DNA of 64,000 bases from Zingiber officinale (Eukaryota > Streptophyta > Magnoliopsida > Zingiberales > Zingiberaceae), in contig NC_056000.1 of the NCBI RefSeq assembly GCF_018446385.1, positions 47,462,722 to 47,526,721 of the forward strand, in the 5' to 3' direction. The position numbers were made by a program, and so were the translations under genes. The notes under the pieces were generated by a model. The model made no database searches. It was given only the letters and a program-made list of their open reading frames with translations, and was not told where the DNA came from. How positions within the stretch are numbered: position 1 is the first letter of the stretch; every line of letters starts with the position of its first letter. Below are positions 1-11,539 of this stretch, piece after piece.

Positions 1-511
1 CAAGAATGAAGTTAGATATTTAACAACATATCCACAACAAGCTGTGATGCACTGTTAAAAATTTTTTTAACTTCATATCTTGCACGCTACAGATGCTCTA
101 TTATTAATTAATATTAATAGCATGCATTGAGCACTGTTAAAATTATATTTAATAATATATTATTTTTATATGCTATTATTCATAAAAATATAATAGTATC
201 TACAACACGCTTTATTTGGTGTGCTATAAAAATAATTATTAACAACGCGCTATAAATATGTGTTAGTGATGACACATTGCAGAAAATCAGATTTGTTGTA
301 ATGACTATTGGGAAGGTATTAAGAGAATTCTTCGTTATTATAAAGGAACTATTTTACATGATCTTCTTTTATATCGTCAATCCTCAAGAGAGATGATTGC
401 CTACAGTGATGCAGATTAGGTCGGATCTCCTGATTATATCGCCAGTCCTCTACTAATGGGTATGCCATATATTTGGGGTAAAATCTTATTTCCTGGCTTT
501 CAAAGAAGCAA
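1..511. other. AT-rich spacer, no gene seen
   Basis: Very AT-rich sequence with short repeated words around gctataaa and acaacgcgct. Short open frames here lack codon structure or recognisable motifs. I see no gene. It may be old transposon sequence flanking the solo LTR that follows. Confidence 0.6.
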
Positions 512-516
512 CATAC

Positions 517-1793
517 TATTGGTGCAGTTAGCACCAATGATAAAACCTGAGTTTTGATGAATGATAAATAGATTAAAGTTAGATGTGTTGCGATCTAACC
601 TTGTTACCGAGTGTGCAGACTCCAGTTAGGATGTTCGATTCCTGATTAGTTGAAGACCGGATGTCTGGTTCCAGCAAGTCGGGATGTTTGATTCTCGACA
701 GGTTGAAATCTAGATGTGAGATTCTGACAAGAGTTGGGATGTGCGATTCCAGACTGGAGAAGATCGGATGTGCGACTCTGACAAGTTGTGATGTACGATT
801 CCCGATTGGAGAAGACGGAATGTGCGATTTCGGTAGGTGAGGATGTTTGATTCCCAAAGTCCAGATGTGTAATTCTAGAAGGTAACTCTACACCTGATAA
901 GTAGAGGTAAGTCACTAGAGGATAGTGACTATGTAAGGATACATCCCCGTTCGAAGGGACAGTAGGCGTCAGTCCAATTTAGGTCTATTTTAGAACCTAA
1001 ATTGAGACCCTAATTGGATGTTGGTCTCAAGAAGATAGGGTCCAATTACTACTCCTTATTATTACTATGCTAACATTTGTCTTGCAGATTATTGGACTAA
1101 CATTTTTTGTAGGGCAAAATGAGCAAAAAGGTCTCGGGTGAACAGTACCCGATGCTCCTTCAGACATGAAGGCACCTTTGTATTGTTCACAGAAAGCGCC
1201 TTCGGTATTGTGGGGGGCACCTTCTGTAGGATAAAATTCAAACTTCGTTGCAGATAAAGAGCAAGAAGTTCAGGGCCAAACTTCACAGGTTGGGTATCTC
1301 GACTAAGCTTCAAGTATTAACTTCAATATGATCTCCTACGCACCCGATTTGACTTTTCGACTGCTTCGGCTTGCTGCTACTGCCCTGCTATGACTCTACT
1401 ACACTCGACTACCATTGAGAAGCTGTCTAAACACCAAGCTCAAAGTAGATCGTCTACGAAAGTGTTTAGTAACCTAATTTAATTTATTGTACTTACTTTC
1501 AGCAAACGGGAAGTGTAGCGTGTTATACTTCTCCGACTCTCTTTATATTCGATTACTCTTCCGCGGTTCCGGAAGAAATTTTAGTGAATTACCCATCGAT
1601 AGGTCCGCGGGACATAGGTCTTGGAGTAAGAGTCGTCGAAGACTCCGAACCAAGTAAATCCTTGTGTTTGTGGTTTTTTATTTCTATCTATTTCTTTTTT
1701 CGCTACATACTCTTGTTTTTTTTTAAAAAAAAAGATAAGTTTTTCAAAACTACGTGATTCATCCCCCCCTCTCACGTGCATCTTGATCCAACA
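517..1793 (+). mobile_element. Solo LTR of a copia-type retrotransposon fossil, target repeat catac
   Basis: The stretch opens with TATTGGTGCAG (a decayed TGTTGG start) and closes with GATCCAACA. It is flanked by the same five bases, catac, at 512-516 and 1794-1798, the mark of an LTR insertion. Its closing 100 bases (pyrimidine run, CTCACGTGC, GATCCAACA) match the LTRs of the large element at 3234-22131, so it is the same family. No primer-binding site or internal region follows, so this is a single LTR left by recombination. The family assignment is by LTR similarity only. Confidence 0.8.
600..860. repeat. Degenerate minisatellite inside the solo LTR
   Basis: About eight diverged units built on the phrase gatgt-c/t-gattc, each followed by a short variable stretch, repeat every 30-35 bases. 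Similar variable arrays sit in the same part of the other LTRs in this window (for example 6960-7200 and 9350-9690). Open frames on the minus strand here are by-products of the repeat. Confidence 0.6.
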
Positions 1794-1798
1794 CATAC

Positions 1799-2120
1799 AA
1801 TCTCTCTTTCTCAAACACTAAAACTGAATATAAAGCTATAGATAACGTGACATCTGAAATTATTTAGCTATAATATTTTCTTTCAGAATTATATCTTTCC
1901 CTAACCGCTACATCTAAAATTTGGTATGATAATATAGGAATGACTTATCTTATGGTAAATCCGGTCTTTCAAGCTCATACTAAATATGTGAAGATAGATT
2001 TTCATTTTGTCCTTTAACATGTGACAACTCGACAACTTTCAGTTTCTTACGTCTCTACAGAAAATTAAATTGATGATATATTCATCAAGTTAGTAATCAA
2101 ATTCAATGTTCAAGCACTCT
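1799..2120. other. Spacer without recognisable gene
   Basis: AT-rich sequence between the solo LTR and the next LTR remnant. No open frame of note, no RNA gene and no terminal repeats were found. Confidence 0.5.
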
Positions 2121-3233
2121 TGTTGAATTTTTTAGGGGGGGGATAATTATAGGGCCGAAAATCATGATAGAGAGGAGGTAAACATCGCTCGTTTGAAAAC
2201 TTCTTTATACTTCTTCTATCTTCATAAAACCAAATCAAAATATATTAGTAGTAGAATAAAAGTAAAGACAAAAACATAATCAGTTTTACTTGATTTATAG
2301 CCCAGCCTACTACTACACCATAGCCTGCGATCTTTGACCGCTTAAATGGACGATCCACTATATAGATGAAGCAAACTCATACAATAAATGAAGGTGGATA
2401 GTAACAAATTATTATCACCTTAAATAAATACAAGTAATAAAACAGATATACCGACAATCAAAGAAGCAGAAGATTATGTAGATTGTTGGAGAGCCTCTCA
2501 GCATCGTAGTAATAACACTTGCACGATTTAAACACCATGAAGAGTATGAGATGTGGAAGAATTGATTGTGCGGCCTCTAACTTCAAGACTCTTTTTATAA
2601 CCTTTTTATTCGGTTGACTGATCCTTTTTGGTCAACTGACCTCTAGAATTTGCCCAACTTCATGTCTAGGTTCATGATCTACCTAGATCATATCTTCCAC
2701 GAAATCTTCCTTTTATCGGTCGATCAAATCCCAATTTGGTAGACTGAACAATACCAATCACTTCCTTTTGTTGCTTGATCCAATCTGATCTGATCTTCGC
2801 TTATCGAATGTGTTTAGTTGACCGAATACATGTTTGGTCCACTTAACTCTATTATTTCCCTCCTCATGTGACCGAATACATGTGATTCGATCTTATCTGA
2901 TATCTGGTTATCAAAGTACATTTGGTTAACTGATCATTCTTTCGGTCGACTGAATCATTATTTCTTTCTTTAATTTGACTCACTTTGAATTTGATCTAAT
3001 CACTGGTGATTAGTCGACTAGACCACTTGGTTCGGTCAATCAAACCTTTTGATTACCATAAAATTTATTTTTCTACAAAATAAAGTTAGCACGGTGTAAT
3101 AATAATGATCCTGTAAAATAGAGTTATGAACAGATAAGTATGCATGCATTAATATGATAGTAAAGGCAGTTTTGATCTCAACTTAGATACTTTCGTTGGT
3201 TTCTTGAGTTAGATCATTGCCTAAGGTTGTCTT
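2121..3233 (-). mobile_element. Left part of an old reverse-oriented LTR, split by the 18.9-kb element
   Basis: TGTTGAATTTTTTAGGGGGG at 2121 resembles the reverse complement of the pyrimidine-rich end of the local LTR family. The stretch carries many copies of a word like ggtcgactga, another LTR minisatellite. It stops exactly at the insertion point of the 3234-22131 element. Sequence right of that element (22137 to about 22770) continues in LTR style and ends near ctataggttga. The two halves therefore look like one old LTR split by the insertion. The outer ends are decayed and no target repeat was found. Confidence 0.5.
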
Positions 3234-4112
3234 TGTTGGTGCAGTTTACATTAACGGTCTAACTCAGGTTTTGATTAATGACAAATAAATTAAGTTAGAT
3301 GTATTTGTGTACTAAGTACTTACCAAGTGTACAGGAATTGACGGATCTAAAGGACTAGACACTAGGTTGAAATTCAGCTAGATCTGAGAGATCAGATAGC
3401 TGGTGCAAAGTTTAGATAGGTCAACGGATCGACCTGATATCTGGCAGAAAGTCTGGTTGGGTCCGCGAGACCTAACAACTAGTAGAAGTCCAATTGGGTA
3501 TGCAAACCTGACAACTGGTATGAAGACTTGGTGGGTCAAGAGGCTGGGCAATCGACTGCAAGTTGGTAAGTAAAGGTAAGTCACTGGAGGAGAGTGACTC
3601 GGTGAGGACACATTCCAATTAAGGGACAATAGGCGTTATTCTAGTTTAGGTTCATTTTGAATCCCTAAATTGAGACGTTGACTATATCCTAGTCTCTAGG
3701 AGTCAGAATCTAATTACTATTCAGTATAATTATGCTAACACTTGTCTTGTAGGTTATTATTTAGTTTATTAGACTAACACACTTTGCAAGGCAAAAAGAA
3801 CGCAAAAAGCCTCGGGTGAACAGTACCTAAGGCGCCTTCCAGGAGATGGAAGGTGCCTTGGCACTCTTCATAGAAGGCGCTTTCAGTGCATGGAAGGTGT
3901 CTTCCGCAAGATAAAGTTTAGACCTTGTCGCGGATGAGGGCCAGCTTGTTCGGGATCAGAATTGCCGCATTGGAGGCGCCTTCAAGGCTTCTAACTTGTG
4001 TTTTTTATTTCTTTATTTTTCGCTGTGTACTTTGCCTTTAAATTTGAAAAGAAAAGATAAGTTTTAAAAAATCACATGATTCACCCCCTCTCACGTGTGA
4101 CTTGATCCAACA
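3234..4112 (+). repeat. 5' LTR of the 18.9-kb element
   Basis: It begins TGTTGGTGCAG and ends GATCCAACA, and aligns by eye with 20900-22131. It carries GGCGCC palindromes near 3831 and 3978. It is followed by a weak match to the tRNA-Met primer site (TGATATCAAAG). Confidence 0.8.
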
Positions 4113-4377
4113 AGTGATATCAAAGTAGATTCTACTCTGAATTGATGCAACCATCAATCAAGTAAGGGGGAATTGATTTATTTTCTTTGAATTTTAGTTT
4201 TTCACATTCTATTTGAATTGGTAAAAGTTTTTCTCTTCAAATAATTTCTTCTCGTTCGGTTTTTTTTCTCAAAGTTGGTGCAACACCAATCGAGTTCCTC
4301 GATTTCTCTTTCTTAAAACTCTACTAATCCAAGACCAAGTCTTGGTACCTTCTTCAAGTTTTCTATTTTAGTTCTAA

Positions 4378-5900
4378 ATGGCCCAAAATGAAGGATATAG
4401 CACCGTTCATCCACCACTTTTCAATGGAGATAATTTTTCATATTGGAAGAAGCGGATAGAGGTGTACCTGAAGACTAACTTTGACCAATAGTTCAGCGTC
4501 ACCAAAGGATACAAGGCACCTGTCGACAACGTCGGAATTCCAATAGACCTAGAAAATTAGAATTCAAAAATGAAGGAAAAGGCCCAGATCGACTTCAAGA
4601 CCCTCAACAAAATCCAGTGTGAATTAACAAAGGAGGAGATGAACCTCATCGGCCCATACGAAAACGCAAAGGAGCTATGGCACAAAGTTGTAGAACTACA
4701 CGAGGGAACTAGTGATGCCAAGGTAACAAAAAGAGACCCACTTTTAAATAAATTATTTAATATAAAAATATAGGAAGGAGAATCCGCTAGTCAGCTACAC
4801 GTAAGAATAAAAGACATCCTCAACAGGTCTACACAATCGGTTATCAAATGGAGAACTGAGACTTGATAAGGTATGCCCTAAATGTCTTTCCTCAGAATGC
4901 ATTGTAGGCATCCATCGTGGATGCCTACAAAATATCGAGGAATCTATATAAACTTAAATTAGATGAACTTTTTTGTGAATTAGAACTACAAATAGACTAA
5001 TGCTAACCCCGAGAAAGGTATTGTTCTTGTTGTAGGAATTCCAAAAGAAAAATTTAGAACTATACCAGAACCTGAAGTTGAGTCTGACCCAAACTCAAAC
5101 AATGAAGAATACTTGGTGAACCTAGTAAGAAAAATGTTCACCAGGAGAAAGAAAATTTTCACCAAAAAGGATCTGTAGAAGATCAACACCACTTCTAACT
5201 CCAACAACAACAAGACGAACGTCACGTTCTTTGGATGCAATAAGAACGAGCATTACAAGAAAAATTGCCCAAATCTCAAGAAGAAGAAAACCCTCAAGGT
5301 GACTTGGGATGAATCATCCGTGGAGGAATCAGACGACAAGAAACCAAGGCATACCAACTACCTCGCACGGATGGCATATGGACCAGAGTTGGAGAGTGAA
5401 TCGAAGACGGGTCTGAACCCGAATCGAGCCATGAGTCCGTACTCGTTTTCGAAGGTTCCGACGAGGTACAGTTTACCTTAAGCAAAAAGTTTTTTAAATT
5501 ATTGCTTGCTTACATAAGAAATTGACTGTATCTAAAGAACAAATAAATGAACTAACCAAAGAAAATAAAATATTTAACAAACAACTAAATTCAAACTCAA
5601 TAATTAAGCCAATTCAACCTGAAATTTTGAGTCAAGTTGCACAACTTGAGGAGGATAATTCCAGATTGAAAAGCAAAATACTTGAACTAAAATAACTATT
5701 AGAAAAATTCACAATAAGATCTAAGTATTTGGATATGATACTTGGATCACAAAGAGCTGTGTACAATAAGCCAAACTCGGATACAAGTCTAGCTCAACTA
5801 ACAAAACATCTATATCTTTAGTCAACCAGTATAAAAATCAAACCAAAACCTGGGTTCCGAAAGCATGCCTAACCACGCAAGTTGGAATCAATCAATAGTA
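4378..5900 (+). pseudogene. Fossil gag region of the copia-type element (UBN2-like, zinc knuckle)
   Basis: Readable pieces of a copia gag protein: an N-terminal part with YWKKRIEVYLKT, a middle part with LWHKVVELHEGTSDAKV typical of the UBN2 / gag-polypeptide family, and a zinc-knuckle remnant beginning FFGCNKNEHYKKNCPN followed by an acidic serine-rich stretch. The same layout appears in the better preserved gag at 11540-12798. The region is broken in several places and is a fossil. Family membership is from motif recognition. Confidence 0.75.
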
Positions 5901-6186
5901 CGTACCTAAGAATAAAATACACTACCTAAAACCAAATAAACCAAGTAACTCAACCTCAATCTCAAAAGTTAAACCCACTAAACTAAATTCAATAAGATCA
6001 AACGAATCAATAACCAAACCTAAATTAAATAACAACAAATTAATCAAAACTCAAGCTATAACCAAGTCTACTATAACTATAAAATAAATTGGCACAAAAC
6101 CTAAACCCAAAGTCCAACAATTCAAGGGGAGGCTCCAAACTAGTTGGCGCCTCCAAAATCAATAACTTACTTGAGTGGGTAATTAG

Positions 6187-7275
6187 TGTTGGATCGTAAG
6201 CGTTCGATAGAGGGGGGGTGAATATCGATTAAAAACTTTCGTCGAGTAAACGCAGCGGAAAAGTAAAGACAAAGTAAGAAGGCAAGGCTAACACAGTTCG
6301 GTTTTACTTGGTTCGGAGCCTGTGTCGACTCCTACTCCAAGGCCCGCACTCGTCGAGTGCTTTCGTTGGGCAATCACTATCAATTCGAAAGATGTTACAA
6401 ATAAAGTACAGGAATTAATAGAATGAAAATATCGACAAACTGAAAAGAAGTAAACTGAAGACAGCGCTTTGTCGGAGCAGCCTCAAGGCGTCGCAGGAGC
6501 ACAGTAGAGCAGAGAGTTCTGAGTTGTGTTTGAAGCTCCACCCCTGTCCCTTCTTTTATATGAAGCTCGGGGTGCCCCGGATCCCTTCCAGGCGCCCTGG
6601 TGAGACGTGGCAGGTCCAACCAGCGAGCTCCACGTGGCGACGCGCGATCGGGATAAAACTTGCCTCCCGGGCGCCCGGATCCCCTCCGGGCGCCCGGACC
6701 ACCTTTCTCTAGAAATCAGCTTTCCTGCAAGACAAGGTTAGTCCGAGGCAAATAAATAGTATATATCCTGCAAAACAGAGTGTTAGCACAGTTCATAAGT
6801 TTAACATAAAAAGTATGACTTAGATTCCATCTTTCCGAGACCGGAATCTAGTCACGATCTCGACTTAGATATCCGAAATGGATCTAAGCCGGATCGACGC
6901 CTAATGTTCCCTTCCCGGGAACGCGTCCTCACAGTCACTCCCTTCCAGTGACTTACCTTCACTTACCTGACAGACGTCCGGTCAGCCCTTCGGCCCGTCT
7001 GGACTTCTTGCCAAGCGTTCGGTCTGCCCGTCGACCCGCTTGGACTTCTCGCCAGCTATCCGGTCAGCCCGTCGACCTAGCTGGACTTCTCCCCAAACGT
7101 CCGGTCAGCCCGTTGACTCGCTTGGACTTCGTGCCAAATATCCGGTCAGCCCGTCGACCTGTCTGGACTTCGTCTGCACACTCGGTCAGAGTGTTAGATC
7201 ACAACAAGCCTAACTTAACCCGATTTGTCATTCATCAAAACCTGAGTTAGACCGTTAGTGCTAACCACACCAACA
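6187..7275 (-). mobile_element. Reverse-oriented solo LTR inside the 18.9-kb element
   Basis: The stretch opens TGTTGGATCG and closes CACACCAACA, giving the TGTTGG...CCAACA ends of this LTR superfamily. Flanks are attag (6182-6186) and attaa (7276-7280), a target repeat with one mismatch. Read on the minus strand it matches the forward LTR ending at 17276: CGCTGCGTACTC-like words, a run of C, then GATCCAACA. It contains GC-rich ggcgcccgg words and a minisatellite of the type cggtcagcccgtcgac (6970-7170). Confidence 0.7.
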
Positions 7276-8173
7276 ATTAAGACTAGTTTAAATAAGGTCA
7301 AAAGTTTAACTTGATAAATGATACTGGTGAAGTTTAGATAATAGTAGGTTAGGAAAACTCTATCTATGCATATTTAGGAAGATATGACTTCGACCTGGTG
7401 CATTTGACTTAGTGGAATTAACTAAAGCTATCTCTTACAAATCCTAACTGGTTAGACCAGAGTTTTATATTAAGTTCAATGGATGGGATTATTTAGAAAA
7501 TTTTGAAGACGTGGTTACTCTAATGATATCCAGGTAACTCACCATAACTTAGAAGTTTATCCAAAAAATGTCTATTTGTTGAACCCAAAACTAAACTTGA
7601 ATCTAACATAAAGCTAAACCCAACCCTAAAATTCAACCTAATTTATCTCACAACATTATAAGATTCCCTAATTGAAAATATAAATCAGGTGAGATGATTA
7701 AGGATTTAAAATTAAAACTAAAATTTAAATTAAATTGAAATTAAAACTAAATTAAATTTGAAACTTAAATTAAGAATTAAAAAAAAACTGCGCCACTGAA
7801 GGTGCCTTCGTGACAATCAAAGGCGCCCTTGGAAGGGCGGGAAAAAATCCCGCCCTAATCAACTGAAGGCGCTTTCAGTTGATTGAAGGCGCCTTTCATA
7901 GCACATGGAAGGTGTCTTTCGTCAGGTAAAAGGCGTCTTTAATCGAATTTTTTCTAGCAAACAGAGGGCAACTCTGTTCGCGAATCAACTGACAGCAAGG
8001 CACCTTCCAGCGATTATTTTTCACGACTTCTCAAATTTTTCACCACCAACCCTCAATAATACCTCGTAGGTATACTCTAACTCAATCTATCTAGTTAATA
8101 TTTGAATACTTGTGTGTTCCCTTTGTTAAATTTGTGCTTACATGTTTACAATTTTAGGAAACAATGACATGTT
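7276..8173 (+). other. Interior of the 18.9-kb element, no intact coding
   Basis: AT-rich retrotransposon interior with a GC-richer patch (7790-8000) carrying several aaggcgcc words. No motif of integrase, reverse transcriptase or RNase H is legible. No host gene is seen. Confidence 0.45.
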
Positions 8174-9094
8174 TGTTGGCGCAGCGGGACCGGTCAGAGG
8201 GCACAGTGTCTGTAAGAGAAAAATAAAACCTTTCTCTATTTTTCAACTAAGATTAGTAGCATTATCACAATAATTATAATCTCAAAAATGAACAACTAAT
8301 AAAAAGAATAGGTAAACATATTTGACTTGGTTACAACCTAGGTGGTTGTTAATCCAAGGCGATTACCAAGCTCTACTAGAAAAATCTCCTTCTCTGTAGG
8401 CGGAGAAGCCTCTTGCACTCTTTGAAAAGCTTAGAAAGGACTAGAAAATGATTACAGTAGTTGTTCTCAAGTTGTTGTTCTATTTTCTAGCTCTATGGGT
8501 CTTTTTATAGCTCCTAGAAATCCTATCCTAAGCTTGAGGGTGCCTCCAAGGTGGATGGAGGGCACCTCCAGCAAGGCAGCAGCGGATAAGGCTTTATCCA
8601 CTACCAACGGTTCGTTTGACTGGCCGAAGGTGCCTTCACACTATTCATCGAAGGCACCTTCCAGTCATGGAAGGCGCCTTCCATAGAAGGTGCGAAGGCG
8701 CCTTCAACAGCCTTTGAAGGCACCTCCAGCAACACTTGCAGCTCCATTTTGCTCCTTTGCTTCTACAATCTCCTGGGTGATTTCGGCCACCGGAATAGGA
8801 TTCATCCGAACCCAATTTCCGGCCTTTTCCTCAAGCAGGCTTCCTCTCCAGCTTCTCGTCCTCGAACATCACGTACATTCTTCTCATCAACCGATGTACT
8901 CTTCCACAACCCTTTCATTCCTCGGATGCACCGAGCCCGTCAGCTCCTTTCTCGTGTCATCCTTTTTGCTAACTGCGTCTTCCGCTCAACTTTTTGTGCT
9001 CCTAAGCTCCTGCACACTTAGACACAGAGATCAAAACTAAACATGACCCAACCTAACTTAGTTGATCACATCAAAATAACTACGGGATTCAACA
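8174..9094 (-). mobile_element. Reverse-oriented solo LTR, same family as the gag-only element
   Basis: On the minus strand this starts TGTTGAATCCCGTAG...TTTTGATGTGATCAAC, close to the start of the LTRs at 10561 and 13659. It ends at TGTTGGCGCAGCGG read from the plus strand. A TATA-like word lies around 8501-8512 on the minus strand. It contains an 18-bp perfect palindrome centred on GGCGCC at 8667-8684. I could not find a convincing target repeat, so the exact ends are less certain than for its neighbours. Confidence 0.65.
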
Positions 9095-9349
9095 ATAACC
9101 CTAGCTCTTGCAATACCCCATCTGCTGATGCTAGATTCCCCACTGAACGACTTAGGTTATATTTTTTACAACATACATATGTTGTACTTGTTGGTGCAGT
9201 CAACCTCTAGGGTTTTGATGTTTAACAATATACCTAAGTCTGGTCAGTTTGACCAAGGGTTAATCCAAACAGGACTTGATGTTTAGAAAAGAATAGTCTA
9301 GTCAGGACTAGATGACTAGCAAGGAGAAGTCCTAACTGGAGGTTCGGCA

Positions 9350-9690
9350 AAGTGGAAGTCCTGGTGAGTGAATCCAGGCCCTAGTGAGCGTAGCTGGGTA
9401 GTGGATGGAAGTCCTAGTGAGTGAAGCTAGATAGTGGAAGTCTTGGTAAGTGAAGCCAGACCCTAGTGAGTGAAGCTAGGTAGTGGAAGTCCTAGTGACT
9501 GAAGTCGGGCCCTAGTGAATGAAGCTAGGTGATGGAAGTTCTGGTGAGTAAAGCCGAGCCCTAGTGAGTGAAGCTAGGTGGAGGAAGTCCTGGTGAGTGA
9601 AGTCGGACCCTAGCGAGTGAAGCTAGGAGGAGGAAGTCCTGGTACGTGAAGCTAGACAATGGAAGTCCTAGTGAGTGAAGCTAGGCAATC
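9350..9690. repeat. Minisatellite built on gtcctagtgagtgaag
   Basis: About ten alternating short units of the type ggaagtcctggtgagtgaag and ccctagtgagtgaagctag, in tandem and mildly diverged. The array lies in the first half of the LTR that begins at 9189, in the position where other LTRs here carry their own different arrays. Confidence 0.8.
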
Positions 9691-10560
9691 CTAGGGGAGA
9701 TAACCCTAGGTTATACTTGAATTCTATTTTACCTTACCATTTTATTGTTGGAATGTATACTAAAAGCCTAACTTTTTGTATAAACATTTATTTAGAAATA
9801 AGAATCACATTGGTCAAATGTCTACATTTATGCTAAGTGTAGTTGTCCATTTAATTTATATTGTAGATAACATGGTGTGAGGAGACACACAGAAGATCAT
9901 GTTATCAGATCCTTATAAATTATAAATAGTAGCTCACAACTAAGATGGAATGAACAAACCATTGGAGTGGTTGTAGTGTAATTTGGTATTAGTTTATCTA
10001 GACTATAAAATTATACTAGTACACTATGAGTATATTGAGCAGGACCATTTGAGATAGTTTCTTTTTATATTGACTATATAAAAGAACAAAACCTCTGTTA
10101 TTATGGAAGTACGTACTCTTAATCATAATATAATAATAAGCACGTATATTTAATATTTATTTCTTTAATTTATCAAAGGGTGTGATTTAGCTCATTAAAT
10201 CAATAGGCCCGATAAGTTAGGAAATGATATTATTTATATGGTGTGTTGTTGATTATAGAATGAAACTGTGTCCTAGTAATTTAGGTTGATGATACCCCCT
10301 TGAGGAGCTCATAAGGATTGTCATGTAAACTCTGCAGATGGACCTAGTCCGACATGACAATGAAGTTGAGTGGTACTACTCTTGGAGCTAGATATTAATT
10401 AAGTGAGTTGTCAGTAACTCATTTAATTAGTGAACATTCTATATCTTAAACACAGGAAGATTAATGCACTTATAATAAGAAGGAGCCCATAATGTAATTT
10501 GGGATTGGTGCGATAGTTTAATAATAACTCTTTAGTGGCATGAGTTATTATTGATGAACT

Positions 10561-11486
10561 TGTTGGACCTCTTGGTAGTTTTGATGTGATCAACCAAGTT
10601 GGTTAGGTCCTGCTGTGTTTGATCCCTGTGTCTGAGTGTGCAGGAGCTTAGGAGCACAGGAAGTCGAGCAGAAGACGCAGCTAGGGAGAAGGATGGCACG
10701 GAAAGGGAGCCGACGGGCTCGGTGCGTCCGAATGACGAGAGAGCTACGGAAGAGTACTCTGGTGGGCGTGAAGAGCGTGCGCGACGTTCGAGGGACGTTA
10801 AGCCGGACGGAAGGCTGCTCGAGGAGAAGGCCGGGAATTGGGTTCGGGTGAGCCCTATTCCGGTTGGCCGCAATTACCCAAAAGAACAGAGCTTCGGAGG
10901 CCAAAGCGAAGAAGAAAAGGAGTCAAAAGAGGCTAGAAATTACTGTAGCAGGAAGTTACTGTAGCAGAAGTTACTGTAGCTTGAAGGCGCCTTAAACAAG
11001 CTTGAAGGCGCCCTTAAAGGCGCCTTCAAGCCTGTTGAAGGCGCCTTCAACAGGTCTGTTTTGACCATTTGCACTGCGGATAAAGTTTTATCCGCTGACC
11101 AAGCTGGAGGCGCCTTAAACCTTGTTGGAGGCGCCTTGGACCCTCGGGATAGACTTTCCAGGAGCTATAAAAAGGCCCCTGGAGCTAGGAATTCAACAAC
11201 AACTCAAATATTCAATCTGTAGTGTTTCCTAGCAATAGTTCTGAGCTTTTGAAAGTGTAAAAGGTTTCTCCGCCTTCAGCAAAGGAGATTTTTTTTACTG
11301 CGCTTTTTCTACTGCCCTGGATTAACAACCTCCTTGGTTGTAACCAGGTTAATTCTCCTGTGTCTTTATTTTACTGTTTTATTTAACTATTGCACTAATT
11401 GAGTTGAAAGTATGAGGAGGGTATATTTATTTTTTTAGGAGCAATTCACCCCCCCCCCCCTCTTGCCGGCCTCCGCTGCACTAACA
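10561..11486 (+). repeat. 5' LTR of the gag-only element
   Basis: 926 bp, TGTTGG to CTAACA. It contains a triplicated ttactgtagcag word (10939-10980), a cluster of GGCGCC palindromes (10983-11135) including a 24-bp perfect palindrome at 11031-11054, and a TATA box (TATAAAAAG) at 11166. A run of C precedes its end. It matches 13659-14566 closely throughout. Confidence 0.9.
11166..11174 (+). promoter_or_regulatory. TATA box of the 5' LTR
   Basis: TATAAAAAG sits in the middle of the LTR, downstream of the GGCGCC cluster and about 320 bp before the LTR end. This is the usual place for the U3/R promoter of a copia LTR. Confidence 0.6.
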
Positions 11487-11488
11487 AG

Positions 11489-11500
11489 TGGTATCAGAGC
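11489..11500 (+). other. Primer-binding site for initiator tRNA-Met
   Basis: TGGTATCAGAGC, two bases after the 5' LTR, is the classic 12-base primer site complementary to the 3' end of plant initiator tRNA-Met and is used by most copia elements. Confidence 0.88.
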
Positions 11501-11539
11501 CTGATCGCCTCAGAAGGACTAACTGCCAACTGAAGCACT

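Noticed and set aside
579-915. Overlapping minus-strand open frames rich in SH/PSR words
   Set aside because: Translation of the LTR minisatellite at 600-860.
8169-9099. Target repeats for the reverse solo LTR 8174-9094
   Set aside because: atgtt on the left and ataac on the right do not match; the LTR call rests on similarity only.
9350-9690. Regularly repeated units that might suggest a CRISPR-like array
   Set aside because: Units are mildly diverged minisatellite without unique spacers, inside an LTR of a plant retrotransposon.
10532-10964. Arg- and Ser-rich open frames on both strands, repeated at 13618-14062
   Set aside because: They fall wholly within the two LTR copies and appear in several frames; LTR sequence, not genes.
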